This document shows positions 1 to 12,845 of a stretch of DNA of 64,000 nucleotides, piece after piece. The notes below the pieces were generated by a model that was not told the DNA's origin, made no database searches, and saw only the letters and a list, made by a program, of their open reading frames with translations. Origin of the DNA: Cubamyces lactineus (taxonomy: Eukaryota > Basidiomycota > Agaricomycetes > Polyporales > Polyporaceae); assembly GCA_022376465.1 (NCBI GenBank), contig JACDTU010000002.1, positions 1,178,001 through 1,242,000 of the forward strand, read 5' to 3'. Made by a program: the position numbers and the translations under genes. Position 1 is the first letter of the stretch. The number at the start of each line of letters is the position of its first letter.

Positions 1-613
1 GAGACTGCATTCGTACGCAAAGCGCTGTGGCTCAGCTCAGTGCGATAGCCAGGCGCTCAGGGCCGCTTTCGTAGAAGGCCGGGTGCTGTGGGTACTATAC
101 ATCGGCGACGGTGGTGGTCGCGGGAAGTATTTGGTCGTATGGGGGTCCCCGAGACATTTGTAAATGGCAGTGGGCGACGCTGTTTGGTAGGCCATGAGGC
201 TACTAGACGAGTAGGGAGATCCGCGAAGTGGAGTCCAGTGGACGTACTACGGGAGTAACGTCGGGTTTCATTTCGGACCTAGGGGAAGGGAATTTCTTGG
301 GGGTGAGAGACGAGAAATTGCCATGTAAGCCTGGACAGGTGAGCGTTTCAATCACTGCGACAAGACAGAACGTTGGGGATGTTTAGCCTCGTGCCAAGGT
401 CTTGGGCAACGAAGTAGTGAAATTTGCAGCTGGTACTGGCGATTCGAAGGAGCTCGAGGTCCACTGGCAACACACAGCTGATCACGAACGCACGTTCGCT
501 CGGAACATATCCAGTATAGCTATCGTACACACATGCGGTGCGATGGATGACAAGACGCACCCAAGACGCACCAAGCGCAACCCAAGGGTCGCGTGAAAGC
601 TCTCGAACAGGGA
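1..613. other. Left-edge intergenic stretch
   Basis: No convincing gene is seen here. Short open frames on both strands lack family similarity, splice context or codon character. The right end is the 3' flank of the minus-strand PRP28 gene. Confidence 0.5.
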
Positions 614-3575
614 TCAGCCTTGGTCCTCGGCGTCTCTCTTCCTCTTCATCTCCTTCGAGACCTTGTGCTGCGCAGCCTCGTGCCTTGCCAGCTCGACGGG
701 AACTTTCGACACCGGGCTCTTGGAAATCTCTGTGTGGCGCGGATGATAGGAAGGGCAGTCGTCAGCGTCAAGTGCATCACACTAGCGAGATGGCGTATGT
801 GCATACCTTGTTTGAGATCGTACCTGCGCGATTGGGGAAGAGAAGCGATCAGCACAAGTTCCTTGTGGCGTCGAAGGGGTGATGAAGAAGTAGGCGGGCA
901 GATGCGCAAGCACATGCACCGAGTGCCTCTCCAATACACTCCCGAAGCCAAAGCAAATGAAAAACACGTACATGACCTCGTCGTCGTCATTGGTGAGGAA
1001 CGTGATCGCCGTTCCTTGCTTGCCAGCACGACCCGTACGACCTGAACGGTGCGGGACAGACGCATGAGCAGGCACCGGCCGGGAAGAAGCACATAGCACA
1101 TACCGATACGGTGCACGTATGCCTCGATCGTGTTCGCCATCTGGTAGTTAATGACGAGGCTGACGTCCTGCACGTCGATACCACGACCGGCGAGATCGGT
1201 GGCGACGAGGATATCCGCGTCGCCCGTCCGCAGCGACTGCAGCGCTGCTTCTCGCTGTTCCTGGTTCTTGCCGGAGTGCAACGTCGCGGCGCTCCACTGT
1301 GTGTGCTATGTGAGACGGAGCTCTATCTGGTTCTGAACGAGTGGCGCTTACTCCTGCCCTGTGAAGATCTTTGGCGACCATGTCCGCGGTCTTCTTCTGG
1401 TTGACGAACACGATAATGGGCGGCTGGTACTGGTTGCTGTTGAGAATCTCGATCATACGTTGCCTGTGAAGATGGTCGTTAGTACCGCCCGTACAAAGAC
1501 TTCTGCATCCAACCCACTTTTTCTTCTCATCTCCGTTGACGAACTCGACCTTCTGCTCGACTGTGTCAACAGCACGGCCAGCCTCACCAATCGTGATGAT
1601 GGCAGGCTTCTTGAGGTACTTCTTCGCCAGGCGTTCAACCGGCGGGGGCATCGTCGCGGAGAACAGGGTCGTGACGCGAGTTCGGCCCTTCTTGATCATA
1701 GTTTCGCCGTCGACATCCATCTGCATGCCTTGGTCCTCTCCCTCCATCGTGTCCGAGGGGAGCTTGTCCAAGATGAAGGTAAGGTCCGCCTCGAAACCAA
1801 GGTTGACCATTCGGTCGGCTTCATCCATGACGATGTATCGACACTGAGACAAGACGATGACATGCCGCTCGATGACATCCTTGAGACGACCAGGCGTAGC
1901 GATGATGATCTCAGCACCAGAGCGCAGGTTGAACTGTTGTTCTTCCACTGAACGCTGTGCAACACGGCGTCAGCAGGCATACAGTACTCGCAAGGTTTGG
2001 TACGTACACCTCCGACGATGGAAACACAGGTGTAGCCTAGTGGACCAGCGAACTTCTTGGTCTCCGACTCGATCTGCTGTGCAAGTTCACGAGTTGGCGC
2101 AAGGATGAGCGCGTACGGGCCAAGATGTCTGTTGTCGTCGGTGAAGGGCGGCAGCTTGGAGATGAATGCCAACATCGGAATGACGAAGGCAGCCGTCTTA
2201 CCGGAACCTACACTTCCGTTTAGTACGGTGATGAAGGTGCTCAGGATGAAGAGAATACAGACCTGTTTCTGCGATACCAATAATGTCTCGATTCTGGAGA
2301 CCAATTGGGATAGCTTGCCGCTGAATGGGTGATGGCTCTTTGTACCCAATGCTTTCGATGATGTCGAGAATCTCCACAGGGATAGTAGACTCTCTCCACG
2401 AACGCAGAGGGTGTGGAATCTGACCACCTAGACAGAACTCAGGTCAGCGTGCGCTCAGGATACTGGACAAAATATCCCATACCTCTCGCAGCAATGCTGA
2501 AGTCCTCGCGGAAGATACGCCAGTCTCGCTCCTTCATCTCCTCCAACGGCTTCTCTGACCAGTGCCTTTCGTCGATACCGGCCTTCGCCGCACGTCGTCT
2601 CTCAAGTGGGTCCGCAAGCACCATACCATCCCCACCCTTTCTCCCAGGAACAATGGCCCCACCGCCATCGTCCATCCCGGCGATGTGCCCGCGACCAAAC
2701 ATGACGCCGCCGCCCTGGCGCTGGCTGCCCATCGCCGCAGGGGTCTCGGCGTTGTACGTGTCGTCCTGCTCGTCCCAGTCGAACACGAACTTGCGGTCGT
2801 TCATCTTGCGGATCTTGCGCTTCTTCTTGTCCACGCCGAGGTACCGCGACCGGATCGCCTCGAGGTCGTCCTCATTCATTGGAGGAGCGTACGGCTCGGA
2901 GACTTGCTCGATGGGAGAGGTGTGGGTGCCCCCGTTGGACGAGCCGGAGGGTGGAGGTGGTGGGGGCATGGAGGAATTGGGATGTGCTGAGGACGAGGCC
3001 CCAGAGTGTGGTGGCTTGTCCCGCCCTGCGCGGGGTCCAGTAGGGACACCCTGGTAAGAGCCTCCCCGTCTGTCGTCTTGTTGCCTTCTGTCGCGTTCAC
3101 GATCACGGTCGCGGTCGCGGTCTCCGCGTCGTCCATAGCGGTCCCTGTCTCTGTCACGATGGTCCCTCCCGTACCGGTCGTCGTCTGTGTGTAGAAGATT
3201 AGACAGAAGTGAGATAGTTGGGATGGGAAGCACGTACTGCGACCGCCGCCGTCATTGCCATACCGCGACGCACGCTCCCGCTCTCTCTCCTTCTGTCTAA
3301 TCTCTTCCGCTTCCCGCTCAAGGGCCTCTCTATCTCTTCTAGCGCGTTCTTCCTTCTCCTTCTGCTCTCTTATCTCCTGCTCACGCTTCTGTATCGCGAG
3401 CTGTGCGCGCTGCTCCTTCGTGAGGAACCTAGGCTACGGCACATCACAAGCAAGTCAGCTATGCTTGCAGTGCAGTAGCAATGAACGCAAGTACCTTCGC
3501 AGCTGCTTCCTTCTCTGCTTTCTGCTTCTGCAGAAGGGTCTCGATGGACAACGGTTCTGACCTTGAAGACGCCAT
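614..3575 (-). CDS. PRP28: Pre-mRNA splicing DEAD-box RNA helicase Prp28 (DDX23/U5-100K)
   Basis: ATP-dependent RNA helicase of the U5/tri-snRNP that swaps U1 for U6 at the 5' splice site; it acts in the nucleus. Read on the minus strand, it starts [20 protein letters not shown] charged segment follows, then an Arg/Asp (RD/RE) repeat region, then the Prp28 block containing [10 protein letters not shown] and [21 protein letters not shown]. The helicase core shows motif [12 protein letters not shown] (made by splicing across an intron near 2220-2265), [12 protein letters not shown] in [12 protein letters not shown] in FSATMPP, and the C-terminal [15 protein letters not shown] and [13 protein letters not shown] motifs, the last split by an intron. 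The C-terminus [20 protein letters not shown] matches the family's usual ending. At least six short introns. Family assignment is secure; exact junctions in the middle were not all verified. Confidence 0.95.
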
Positions 3576-3938
3576 AGCTACTCTGCAGAAGTCTGGATAG
3601 TGATGGTTGTCGAGTAGTAAGCCGAGAACGAGCTCGGAGTGAGGACGTTCAAGAGCGCGCGCGGCCGCAACGAGAGCATTGTATGGGCACGTGCCACTGC
3701 TACTTACAACCGCATGCCATTTCCGGAAAATCGACGTTCGTTTATACAACCCGCCCGCCGTGAAACGGTTACATAGGTGCACCGTCCTTAGTCTTTTGCC
3801 ACTCGCGCGCCTTGTAGGTCGCGAACAACGAGCTCGCAGCCACTGCTCTCCCCAGTACCGGGCTACACGTCTCTCGGCCTCTCTTCGACTACATACCGCC
3901 ATCAGACATCAACACCCTCAAGTCTTTCCGCCATCACA

Positions 3939-4683
3939 ATGTCTAAAATGCACCGCGATCTGGAAGAGCTTCGGTCACAGTCGCCCCGCCCTGAAACGCC
4001 TGAGCCGGACTCACGGCAGGGCAGGCGGAATCCTCCCGAGGCGGGCGTGCAGCTGCTCGACGACGATGGCGCGATTTCCACACAGGTGAGTTGCATGGTT
4101 CAACGTTCGGTATAATGCCACCCGGACATCGGGGGTACTTGTACTAGGGTAGCTGAATGCGGCACGCAGTTAGAGTCGTGCTTGAAGCACATCTTTGCAA
4201 AGTACTGCACGCCGAAGCCGTCTCCGACGCCGAACAATGGGAAGCTGCTCGAGCCGCCCGAGGGTGCGTACTTGTCCTCCGAAGGCCTGGACGCGTGGGC
4301 GAGAGACACGAATGGCGCGCCGTTCGACCAAGCGACGAAGGATGAGCTCTTGGAATTCATGGATGTGACCGATGACGGTGGCTTGACGTAAGCGATGGAC
4401 GGCTCCTTGTAGGATTCAGTTGACTGACTGACATATGTTCGCGTAGCTTCAAGGGCTTCATGCAGGTCTACCAGCTGCAGACTGAGAACGATGAAGAGGA
4501 GACGTGGAGAGACTTGGTGCGTATCGCAACGCCGTTCGTAGTCATGATCTGGTCTAACTGGGTTGGCTACTTCGCTAGTCTGCACATGGGTTCGACCGGA
4601 CACTACGGCTCGTGACATCTAGACGGGAGGACGCCGATGCGGATCCTCGTTCCGCTGCTGCCCATGCGACGTACGTCGACTGA
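3939..4683 (+). CDS. Small conserved fungal protein with EF-hand-like segment
   Basis: Four exons (3939-4085, 4170-4387, 4447-4516, 4579-4683) splice into an uninterrupted frame of 179 codons starting MSKMHRDLEELRSQ. The middle contains LLEFMDVTDDGGLTFKGFMQ, where an acidic DVTDDGG loop flanked by helices resembles an EF-hand. QTENDEEETWRDL follows, then a charged tail rich in Asp, Arg and Ala. The first 45 residues are Pro/Arg-rich and probably disordered. The gene is divergent from PRP28 and their 5' ends are about 360 bp apart. The EF-hand-like reading is inferred from one loop only, and calcium binding is not established. The clean splicing supports a real gene; its function is unknown. 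Confidence 0.72.
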
Positions 4684-4968
4684 CTCCGGAACGGTCGTTG
4701 CAAAGTCTGACATCTGCGCCCAGTTCGTAGCACGGTCCAACCACACCCTACCTACATTTGCTATCGCTGCGAAATACACCTAGGGAAGTTGTGTCGTTCT
4801 ATGTATTATCACACACCACCGGCTTGATTGTGAGCAGTAGGCAATGGCACTCTCAGTCGAGATGATGACCGTAACGAAGTATACCATGATATTTACGATG
4901 TCAATGCTACCCGCAGATATACCCAAGAATGAATTACAACCGTACATCTCCGTTATACATCGCTCACC

Positions 4969-5912
4969 TCACGAGCGAAGTGTTAGTTTCCAGATCTCGA
5001 CGTCTTCCCATTCGTTCTTATCCCATAACGCCCCGGTCTTCTCGATTGCCTTGGCAAGCTTCTTATGCGGGATCCGCTCTACTTTGAAGTCCCAACTGTC
5101 CTTCGCGTGCGACAGTGCGTGGTCTACAAGAGCCGGATCCCTGCGTTCTAGACACAGATAGACAGGAGGGCACCGGACCTCGGGAGACAGGGCCAGAGAC
5201 GCCTTGCACAAGGCGTGTAGTGTGCGTACTAGGGGCGTGACCAGAGCTGTTGAATAGATGGTATCGGATGTGATGATGAGGTCGAAGGGCGGGCCAAGGA
5301 TAGAACCACGCTGCATTGCAGGGTGCTGCTTCTCGGGCTGGGATGAGGCAATGGTACAGGAGTGATCCCACCGCCATTGGTCAGGCGGTACGGTCCAGTC
5401 GAAGACGCGTACTTGGACGGTGCCAGAGTGCGGAGGGAGCTGGGGAAGGTTGCGAGATATGTTGCCGGAAAGGACGGTGGAGACTACGTCCGGTAGATCC
5501 GTCGCGATCACGTCCCAGCCCATAGATGCCAAAGCGAGCCTGTAGAGCGGGCCGGAGAGAAGACGCGGAGCAAGGGTAGACGGGTTGGACGGAGTCTGAG
5601 GGAGGAAGCCACAGAGAAGACGCACGCGGAGAGACCGATGCCGCTTCCTAGCTCAATGACCCTAGGGCGTTTCCCATCGGGAGCCAGGGCCGTCGAGCCT
5701 AGCGATGACGGAGACCTGTGCTTGAGATTGTCGGCGAGATAGAGGGAGAGACATTGTGCGCCGAGCCAGAGCGCGGTGCCGTTGGACGCGCCGTTGTCAA
5801 GCTGGGCGAGATGGAAGCGGAGAGCACGGAAAGGATAGTCCAGGATGGGGATGTGCTTTGTTTCGTGGGCGGGGCGGAGCGGAGGAGGAGACGCGATGGT
5901 GGTGTGGCTCAT
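4969..5912 (-). CDS. METTL21-type protein-lysine methyltransferase
   Basis: Seven-beta-strand SAM-dependent methyltransferase of the METTL21/EFM family, which methylates lysines on elongation factors and chaperones in the cytosol. Two exons (5912-5626 and 5539-4969) with an 86 bp intron give 285 residues. The N-terminal part carries the family WLGAQCLSLYLAD segment. SAM motif I VIELGSGIGLS is followed across the splice by ALALASMGWDVIATDLPDV. The substrate-side DxxY-type motif appears as SDTIYS. The C-terminus contains WEDVEIWKL, typical of the family. The start at 5912 (MSHTTIASPPP) is the last ATG before the conserved region; an upstream open stretch exists but lacks similarity. The substrate cannot be told from sequence alone. 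Head to head with the RhoGEF gene. Confidence 0.88.
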
Positions 5913-6182
5913 GGCGAGAGAGAAGAGCAAAGCCAACGCCACGAGGCCCGGCGAGCTGTGACGGGAGTGTATATGTGACAGGGTGTGACGGCGTCGCCTC
6001 GCGCAGAGTTGGTGTGTGCGCTGCTGAGCAGACTCTGAGTCTCTCCTCCGCTCACCCGTCCTGCAGCTGCTTTCGCTCGCTCGACCCTCCTCCCGCGCGC
6101 CCTCTGCACGCCTTTCGCCCCCTTCTGGCCTGATCCACGACAAGCTGGCTTCCGTTCTCTGCCAGCCGCTGCGCTCCAGCAC
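5913..6182. promoter_or_regulatory. Bidirectional promoter interval
   Basis: A 270 bp gap separates the ATGs of the divergent methyltransferase (-) and RhoGEF (+) genes, so both 5' UTRs and core promoters must lie here. The half nearer the RhoGEF is CT-rich on the plus strand, as is common upstream of fungal start sites. No TATA box was recognised. The assignment follows from gene geometry only. Confidence 0.5.
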
Positions 6183-9100
6183 ATGAAGGCGTTATTCAAT
6201 CGTCTCAACCGCGGCCTCGCCGGCGGCAAGGAGAAAGACAGAGACAAGGACGCCGTCGCCCAGAAGGAAAAGATACCCCAGCTTCCCCCTCTTCCACAGT
6301 GGCCTCCAGACCGCGCACCATCTACTACGCCTTCTGTAAATTCTTATAAACCCCTTCCAGAGATCTCCGCACGTCCCCTTCCGCCAATCGCAGAGCCTCC
6401 GTCGTCATCTACAGATTCCTCCGTGACTACCACTCCCAATCCCGTTCACCCTCCCCTACCCGTTCCGGACACGAAGGAAAACGTTCCTGTCGCTAATTCT
6501 ACGCCGCCGCCTCAGCCGTCGCGCTCAGAACATGACTCCACTGGCCGCAGCTCGCGTAAGAACGCGAATGGGACGAGCACCAACACAGACGCGCAGAAGA
6601 AAGTTGCGTTCATATCCCCTCCCCCCACTCCAGGGCCCAACCAAGATCGCGACCTTCCTGCCGCGGATACACCTACACCGCCAAACGTAGCCACAAAGTC
6701 TACTGTATCGCGTTTCCACGCCGCTCATGGCAAGGACTCGCGTGGTTCCACATCGACCGCTGCCTCTTCACGCACAGATGTTGCGTCCACGCTCAAGTCT
6801 AACAAGGCGGCTTCCACGCGGACTGCCACATCCCCATACCCTGGCAAGAGCTACGGCGCCGAGACTGCGTCACTACACCAGTCGTTGCGCTCCGGCACTC
6901 CCTACTCTTCGATGAGCAACACCGGTAGCCGTATACTTGGTGCACAATCATGGAGTGAAGGTGCAGAGGAGGATCTCGTGTCAAATCTCGGCCAGCGAGA
7001 GCGTACACGACAAGAGGTCCTTTGGGAGATCGTAGCCAGCGAAGAACGGTTCGTAGCATATCGGCACTTGTTACACTGCCATCACACTGAGCATCTTTCA
7101 GATACGTGAACGAGTTGTTGAAGATGAAGGAGACGTTCATCGAACCTCTCCTGCATCCATATGTCTCTTCACCGGTGTCGTCACCAACGCCGCTAGACTT
7201 CAACGACGACTACACACGTACTGATACCCCTCGGGAGTCGTTAGAGTATCTTCCCATTGCCGCTCGGTTCCTGGCGTCCCCTACCGGCGAGCGCTCTGAA
7301 TCCCCTGTGCAAGGCGGCAACACACCTCCCCGAAAAGATGACAACCACCCGAATATCGATGGAGAGTCTATGGACTCTGCGGAAGAAGACGAGGCGGACG
7401 ACCGAATGGGCGCAACCTTCCAGTCCTCACGCCAGAAGACGGTTGCCATGTCCCTAGCGGCCAAGCATAACCACCCACGGTCGCCTTACGGCACTACCGC
7501 TGCGCGGTCAGGCCCGAGCAAGTATGGAGTCTCTGTACCTTTCCCTTCCAGGTCACACCAGTCGCTGCCACCTCCGCCAAGAGCAAATATGATGACGTCT
7601 TCGACGCAATCCCTCGGGAGGCAGTCGTTCATTGCGGACAGCCATCGTGACAAGGACCATGCGCCGTCGATGAGGACGACGGGGACGGGGACCACGCGTG
7701 TGCTGCGGAAATTCAGGAAGAGCAACCCCGGCACGGATGTACTCATCCACGGTGCAGTGCCTCCGGCGCAGCTCCCAGAGGACCTAAGAAAGTGCCTAGA
7801 AGTCATCGAAGACGGGATCCTCGATGGTCACATCCGCCTCCACGAGGGTCTGCGGAAACGGTACGATGAGCAATACCCTCTCGTCAGGTCCCTCGCGGAT
7901 GTGTTCGTATCGAACGTAAGTACCAAAGACCGGTAAGCAACCCTTTTCGCATACTGATTGACCGTAGGCACACATCCTGCACGGGTACGCGACCTACGTC
8001 CTTCACCTCGAGCGCGCGCTTGAACAGGTCGACAACGCGCTCTCAACGGCTAGCGCAAGCAAGAAGCCGAAGAAGCAGGACGCCGACCAGTGGCTGAAAA
8101 TTTGCCAGTACCTCCAGAAGCTCGAGGTCAATGCGTCCGAGAAGGGCGAAACAGGGCTTGCGATCTCGCTCTCGAAGCCTTTCCAACGGCTGCTCAAGTA
8201 CCCGCTCCTGTTCCAGAACCTGCTCTATCACACCGATCCGAGCACGTTCGAGTATGAGAGCACGCTTCAGATGGTCGCCGAGGTCGAAACCATCGTTCGC
8301 AGCATCGAGGACGAGAAGATCCAGAAGGAGGAGCGCGATAAGACGCGTGACGTCTTTGCGCGTATCGAAGGTCTTGACAAGGTCAAGCAACTCATGGTCC
8401 CAAAGCCATCGCGGATCCTCGTCGAAGAGCGGCCGCTAGCAGGTATCAATCCTGAAGCATCGACGAAACCGTCGACCTCGCCCCCTCCAACGTCCCAAAA
8501 TCCGAAGAACGTGAAGGGCAAGACGTCGTTCAAGCGGCTGAGCGACGTGCTCCAGGCGGGCAATAACGGTGTCGGGGGCAAGAAGGACCTTTGGCTCGTC
8601 GTGTTCAATGACGTCGTGCTGCGATGTCAGCGGACAGGCACCACTTCGCTGCCTCTAGTATCTGCAACCAACTCGCGGACGACCTCGTTGCCTGAGCTAC
8701 AAGGGAAGGCGAAGTACGCCACCACCGGCCGGCGGACCTCGCATACGAAACCGCGGAATTTGTACAAGTTCCTCAAGGTCAGTAGGCGAATAGTGTAATA
8801 GTGGCGCAAAGGCTGAGTGCTTCCTGCTCGTTACTGACTAGATCGAGACCTGGGCTATCGGTGATGTCGTGCAGCCTCGGGAGGGCGTCGTCTCCATGGA
8901 AGAGTGAGTGCCACAGTTCTTCTCAGCCACAATCGTAGCGTCCTCATTGGATTCGCATTTGCAGGGTTGCCAAGTCACGACAGCAGGTTCACTCTGGTGT
9001 CCAGCCTCGCATCGTCCCGATGCCCGAGGACGACGAAGAAGGCGGGGAGTCCGACGACTCCGACCGCAAGAGCAAGATGAGCTTCTCGTACTGGGGCGCG

Positions 9101-9589
9101 GACAAGGTCACACTCCAGAAGCCGGTCGTCAAGCCCAAGATCTCCTCTGCGTCGAACGGCGCGCGTCGTCCAGTAGCAGGCGCGACCACTGCCTACGCGC
9201 GCGAGTCCTCTGCTAACGCTAAGTTCGGCACCCGTCTCGTCTCTACAGAAGTCCCGCACGCGCCGCGGCCGGCAAGCCGGCGTACGCAGGCGACACCCAC
9301 CGCGCGGAAGATCACGCCGCACTCGGATGAGGGACACTCGATGAAGGTGACCGTCACCCGTGAACGACCCGGCTGGGACAGCAGCACACGCGCGACGTCG
9401 ACAACGCCAGTGCCGAAGCGGCCTCGTAATGTTTCCCAGACTAGTGCGGCGACCCGGGTAACGACGACACCTGCGACGGTGACGACGACCAAGAACCTAG
9501 GGTCGCCAGCACCGTCGGAAGACTCGGGGATCGGCTTCATCCGCAACATTGTTACCCAGGACCCGTCATTGAACCGTCTCATCCAATAG
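6183..9589 (+). CDS. Rho guanine nucleotide exchange factor (Dbl-homology)
   Basis: Activator of a Rho/Cdc42-type GTPase, expected at the cell cortex. Exons 6183-7048, 7102-7915, 7968-8777, 8842-8903 and 8965-9589 splice in frame. Residues 1 to about 270 are Pro/Ser/Thr-rich and disordered. The Dbl-homology domain begins at EVLWEIVASEERYVNEL, which forms across the first splice. It is interrupted by a Ser/Arg-rich insert of about 190 residues, then resumes with SLADVFVSNAHILHGYATY and the CR3-like ISLSKPFQRLLKYPLL. A PH-like segment follows (KKDLWLVVFNDVVLRC, then WAIGDVV). The C-terminal 200 residues are low-complexity and end IVTQDPSLNRLIQ. The long insert inside the DH domain is unusual compared with Cdc24 or Rom2. 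Which Rho protein it activates is unknown. Confidence 0.85.
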
Positions 9590-10417
9590 ACACTTCGCTG
9601 GCCGCCGCCAACTATGGCTATGTCCTCCCTCTCTCTCTCTCCTCAGTATCGCATACCACTCGCCGCACTACACCATCATCCTCTGCGCCCACTCTATCCC
9701 CTGCCGCGCTGTTCATGCACTTTTACGTTTCTTCACGCTTCTTCTACGGGAATACTTTACGACCAACTCTGTTCCATCTCTACCTATGATCGCGCATACG
9801 GGCTGTTTCTATCGCGCTGACATATATGCTGTTGCTGCATCCCTTGTTCACTCTCACTCGCCGTCCTCTACCACTGTCCATTGTCACCGAGTACCCATAG
9901 TTGATGATACCGTATCACTCCTTATTTCTTTATTCATGCATGCCGTTCCCGCTAATTATCCTCCCCCGCGCTGCTCTCCCCCGTTGTGCTGTCCATTTAT
10001 CCACCACCCGTCTCCACCAGCATCGTCCGGCCATCCTCTCCTTACACAGATCCCCATACACATGCGTTCTTTCCCATCAACCACCCTGTCCATCCGTCGT
10101 CGTCGCAAGATGCAACATCCATGCATAGCTTCTTGAGTCTTGGTCCTCGCCTCGCTCTGAGCTCTTCCGGCGCGACCCATACAGCATATGCCCTGCTGTC
10201 CCTCCTTTCCTCAGACCTCGGAACACTCACGACGCTCGTTCTTTTTCCAATGATCAGCTAAATACGGGTCTAGATTCAACATGTATCAGTGGTACACTTC
10301 CAATCGCTTCACTTCTATCTATCTCTACAGCCGAGGACCCCGCGTCTGCCCGTACTACCCACACACCGTGCATCATCAACACCGCTATATATCATCTCAT
10401 ATCATCCCTAGTGACAA
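9590..10417. other. Convergent 3' intergenic region
   Basis: This lies between the 3' ends of the RhoGEF (+) and asparagine synthetase (-). The plus strand is very CT-rich with many short pyrimidine runs. Several open frames occur but are low-complexity (Ser/Pro/His/Leu) and look like chance products of pyrimidine richness. No RNA gene was recognised. Confidence 0.5.
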
Positions 10418-12845
10418 TTAGCTGGGCGGGGCGGTGTACGCGGCCTGGTGTATGCTGACGCTCCGGCCGCTAGGATCAGACGAGCAGCCCCAGTCCGCAC
10501 GCGGTATCCATCTGGAGCGGTGTGGGTAATTGATGAGCTTCGCGCACTAAGAGGAGGGAAGAAGTCGTGATTGCACGTACCTAACGACGGTCTCAGCAGC
10601 CGCCGGAGGGAACAGGCCTGATGAGATAGGGTGCGCGAGCAGGTCAGATGAAACGGTCGTCACGGAAGAGCTAACGGCGTGGAGTGAACGTACTGTCGAA
10701 AATGTCGCGGATGAAGTAGCCCTCCTTGGTGTCGGGCGTGTTTTCAGGCCAGCGCTCGGCGCGCTTCTCGAACGCCTCGTCCGAGACGACAGACGCGGCG
10801 TGGTCCTTCATGCTGCAGGTATGGGAAGTCGAGGAGAAACTAGTCAGGAACGCGGAGGGGGTGCGGATTGCGCTCGGAGGATGCGTACCCATCAATCCAG
10901 GAGTAACCAACGCCGTCGGAGAATTGCTCCTTCTGACGCCAGAGGATAGACCGAGGGAGATAAGGCTGCGAGGAGAGAAGGGGTTGCACGAGGTGAGCGG
11001 GATGCGGCTATCCGCGCGAGACCTGGCGATGATCATCTTACCTTGCCGTCCGGCGAGCAGTCGAAGGCTTTCCGGAGGATATACTGCAAAGACAGCAATG
11101 TGAGTACAAGGGCACGCGAGCGTAGAATATCGCCGCGAACAGACCTTCTCCATCTTCGGGCAGCCGTCAGCGTCGAACTCCTGATCAGAACCCTTGCTGA
11201 ACATCTTGTCCTTCGGGTCGATGTTCATGGCCACCTCGAGGAACGCCTTGTCCAGGAAGGGCACACGCGCCTCGAGACCCCAGGCCATCGTCGATCTGCT
11301 GCCGTGAGCCCTGGGTTTGGGGGGAATCTGCAAGTTGCACTCACTTGTTGGCACGAAGACAATCTGCGGTGTGCAGGTTCTTTACGCGCTTCACGCATTC
11401 CTGGTGGAATGACTTCGGGTCGGGCGCGGCATGGAAGTAGAGGTAGCCTGCACGGTACTGTCAGGGACCGAGCAAAGTGGCGATTAGAACGAACCGACCG
11501 CCGAAGATTTCGTCACTACCCTCGCCACTGAGGACCATCTTGACACCCATAGCCTTGATTTTCCGGCTGAGAAGGTACATAGGCGTGCTCGCACGGACGG
11601 TAGTGACATCGAACGTCTCAAGATGGTAGATGACGTCGGGAATCGCGTCGAGACCTTCCTGGACGGTAAACGTGTACTCATGGTGGACAGTCCCCAAGAA
11701 ATGCGCCGCCTTTCGGGCAGCCAGCAGGTCAGGCGAGTTCTCCAGACCAATTGAGAACGAGTGCAGCTGGGGCCAGGACGTAATGGTCGCTGCAAGCGAT
11801 GTGAGATGACTGTCCCCGAGGACATGGATCTACCGGGAATGAAACGTACCCGTCTCGTCGACGTCGCCCTCGCGAGGGGACGGCGGGCCGCTCCTCGCCT
11901 CGGCCAACTTCCGTTTCCTGGCCTCCGCCTGGGCCTGGGCGACCTTCTCCGTCTCGCGCGCGGCGATAGAAGCGATGAGGCTGCTGTCCAGACCGCCGCT
12001 AAGCAGGACACCGTACGGCACCTCGGACATGAGTCGTTTCCTGACGGCATCCTCGAGGGTCTCGCGCAGAAGCGTGAAGTCAGCGGGCGTGGTGGGGATG
12101 ACCGCCTCCGGGCCGTCGAGGTCGCCGTTCCACCATGAGGGCTTGTAGTACCGCGTCGTCGTCTGGTCGCGGCTGTCGTAGACGTGCCCGGGCGGGAAGG
12201 AGATGATTTTGTCACAGAGGTCGGTGAGCGCCTTGAGCTCGGACGCGAAGAAGGTCGCGCCGGGCCGCTGGGAGTGCCAGCCCTGGTAGAGGGTCGTGAT
12301 GCCGATGGGGTCGCGTGCGGCGATGATACGGGAGGGCGTGACGGACTCATCCAGGAGCACGAAGGAGAACATGCCATCGAGACGGTCGCACAAGTCCTTG
12401 TCCAGTTCCTGATACTATACGCCCATACCCTCTCGAGTCAGAATATGGCGCGCCAAGGGGCTAGCAGAGGTCTGCGTACCAGAGGGATGATGACTTCGCA
12501 ATCTGAGTGGGTCTTGAACTTGTACGGCTGCTTCAAACTGGAACGCAGTTTTGTGTGGTTGTAGATCTCGCCGTTGACGGCGAGGATGATCTTTCCATCG
12601 GTGCTCACAAGGGGCTGCGCGCCGGTGTCTAGTACACAGTCGGTATCCGGACTACGCGCTCGAAGACGGCTTCACTTACCGACGCCGACGATGGCAAGAC
12701 GTTCGTGTGCGAGGATAGTCTGCTTGCCGCTGTAGCATCCGGACCAGTCAGGACCGCGATGGCGAATTTTCTTGGAGCATGCAATGAGACGAGGCCGCTC
12801 CGCGGCGGGGTTGTCGATGCCGTGCGCGATCACGATGCCACACAT
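10418..12845 (-). CDS. Asparagine synthetase (glutamine-hydrolysing)
   Basis: Converts aspartate, glutamine and ATP to asparagine in the cytosol. Read on the minus strand, the protein starts [12 protein letters not shown], so Cys2 is the N-terminal nucleophile of the glutaminase domain once Met1 is removed. [20 protein letters not shown] and ERLAIVGV follow. The synthetase domain shows the PP-loop-type segment [20 protein letters not shown], then [34 protein letters not shown] and [12 protein letters not shown]. The last two small exons encode [12 protein letters not shown] and [19 protein letters not shown], ending [10 protein letters not shown] with stop at 10418-10420. Multiple introns. 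The upstream region holds a near-consensus Gcn4/CPC1-type site (TGACTC at 12959-12964), compatible with general amino-acid control; that is inference. Confidence 0.95.

Noticed and set aside
9614..10261. Several plus-strand frames rich in Ser, Pro, His and Leu downstream of the RhoGEF
   Set aside because: The region is a pyrimidine-rich 3' flank; such frames are expected from CT runs and show no conserved motif.
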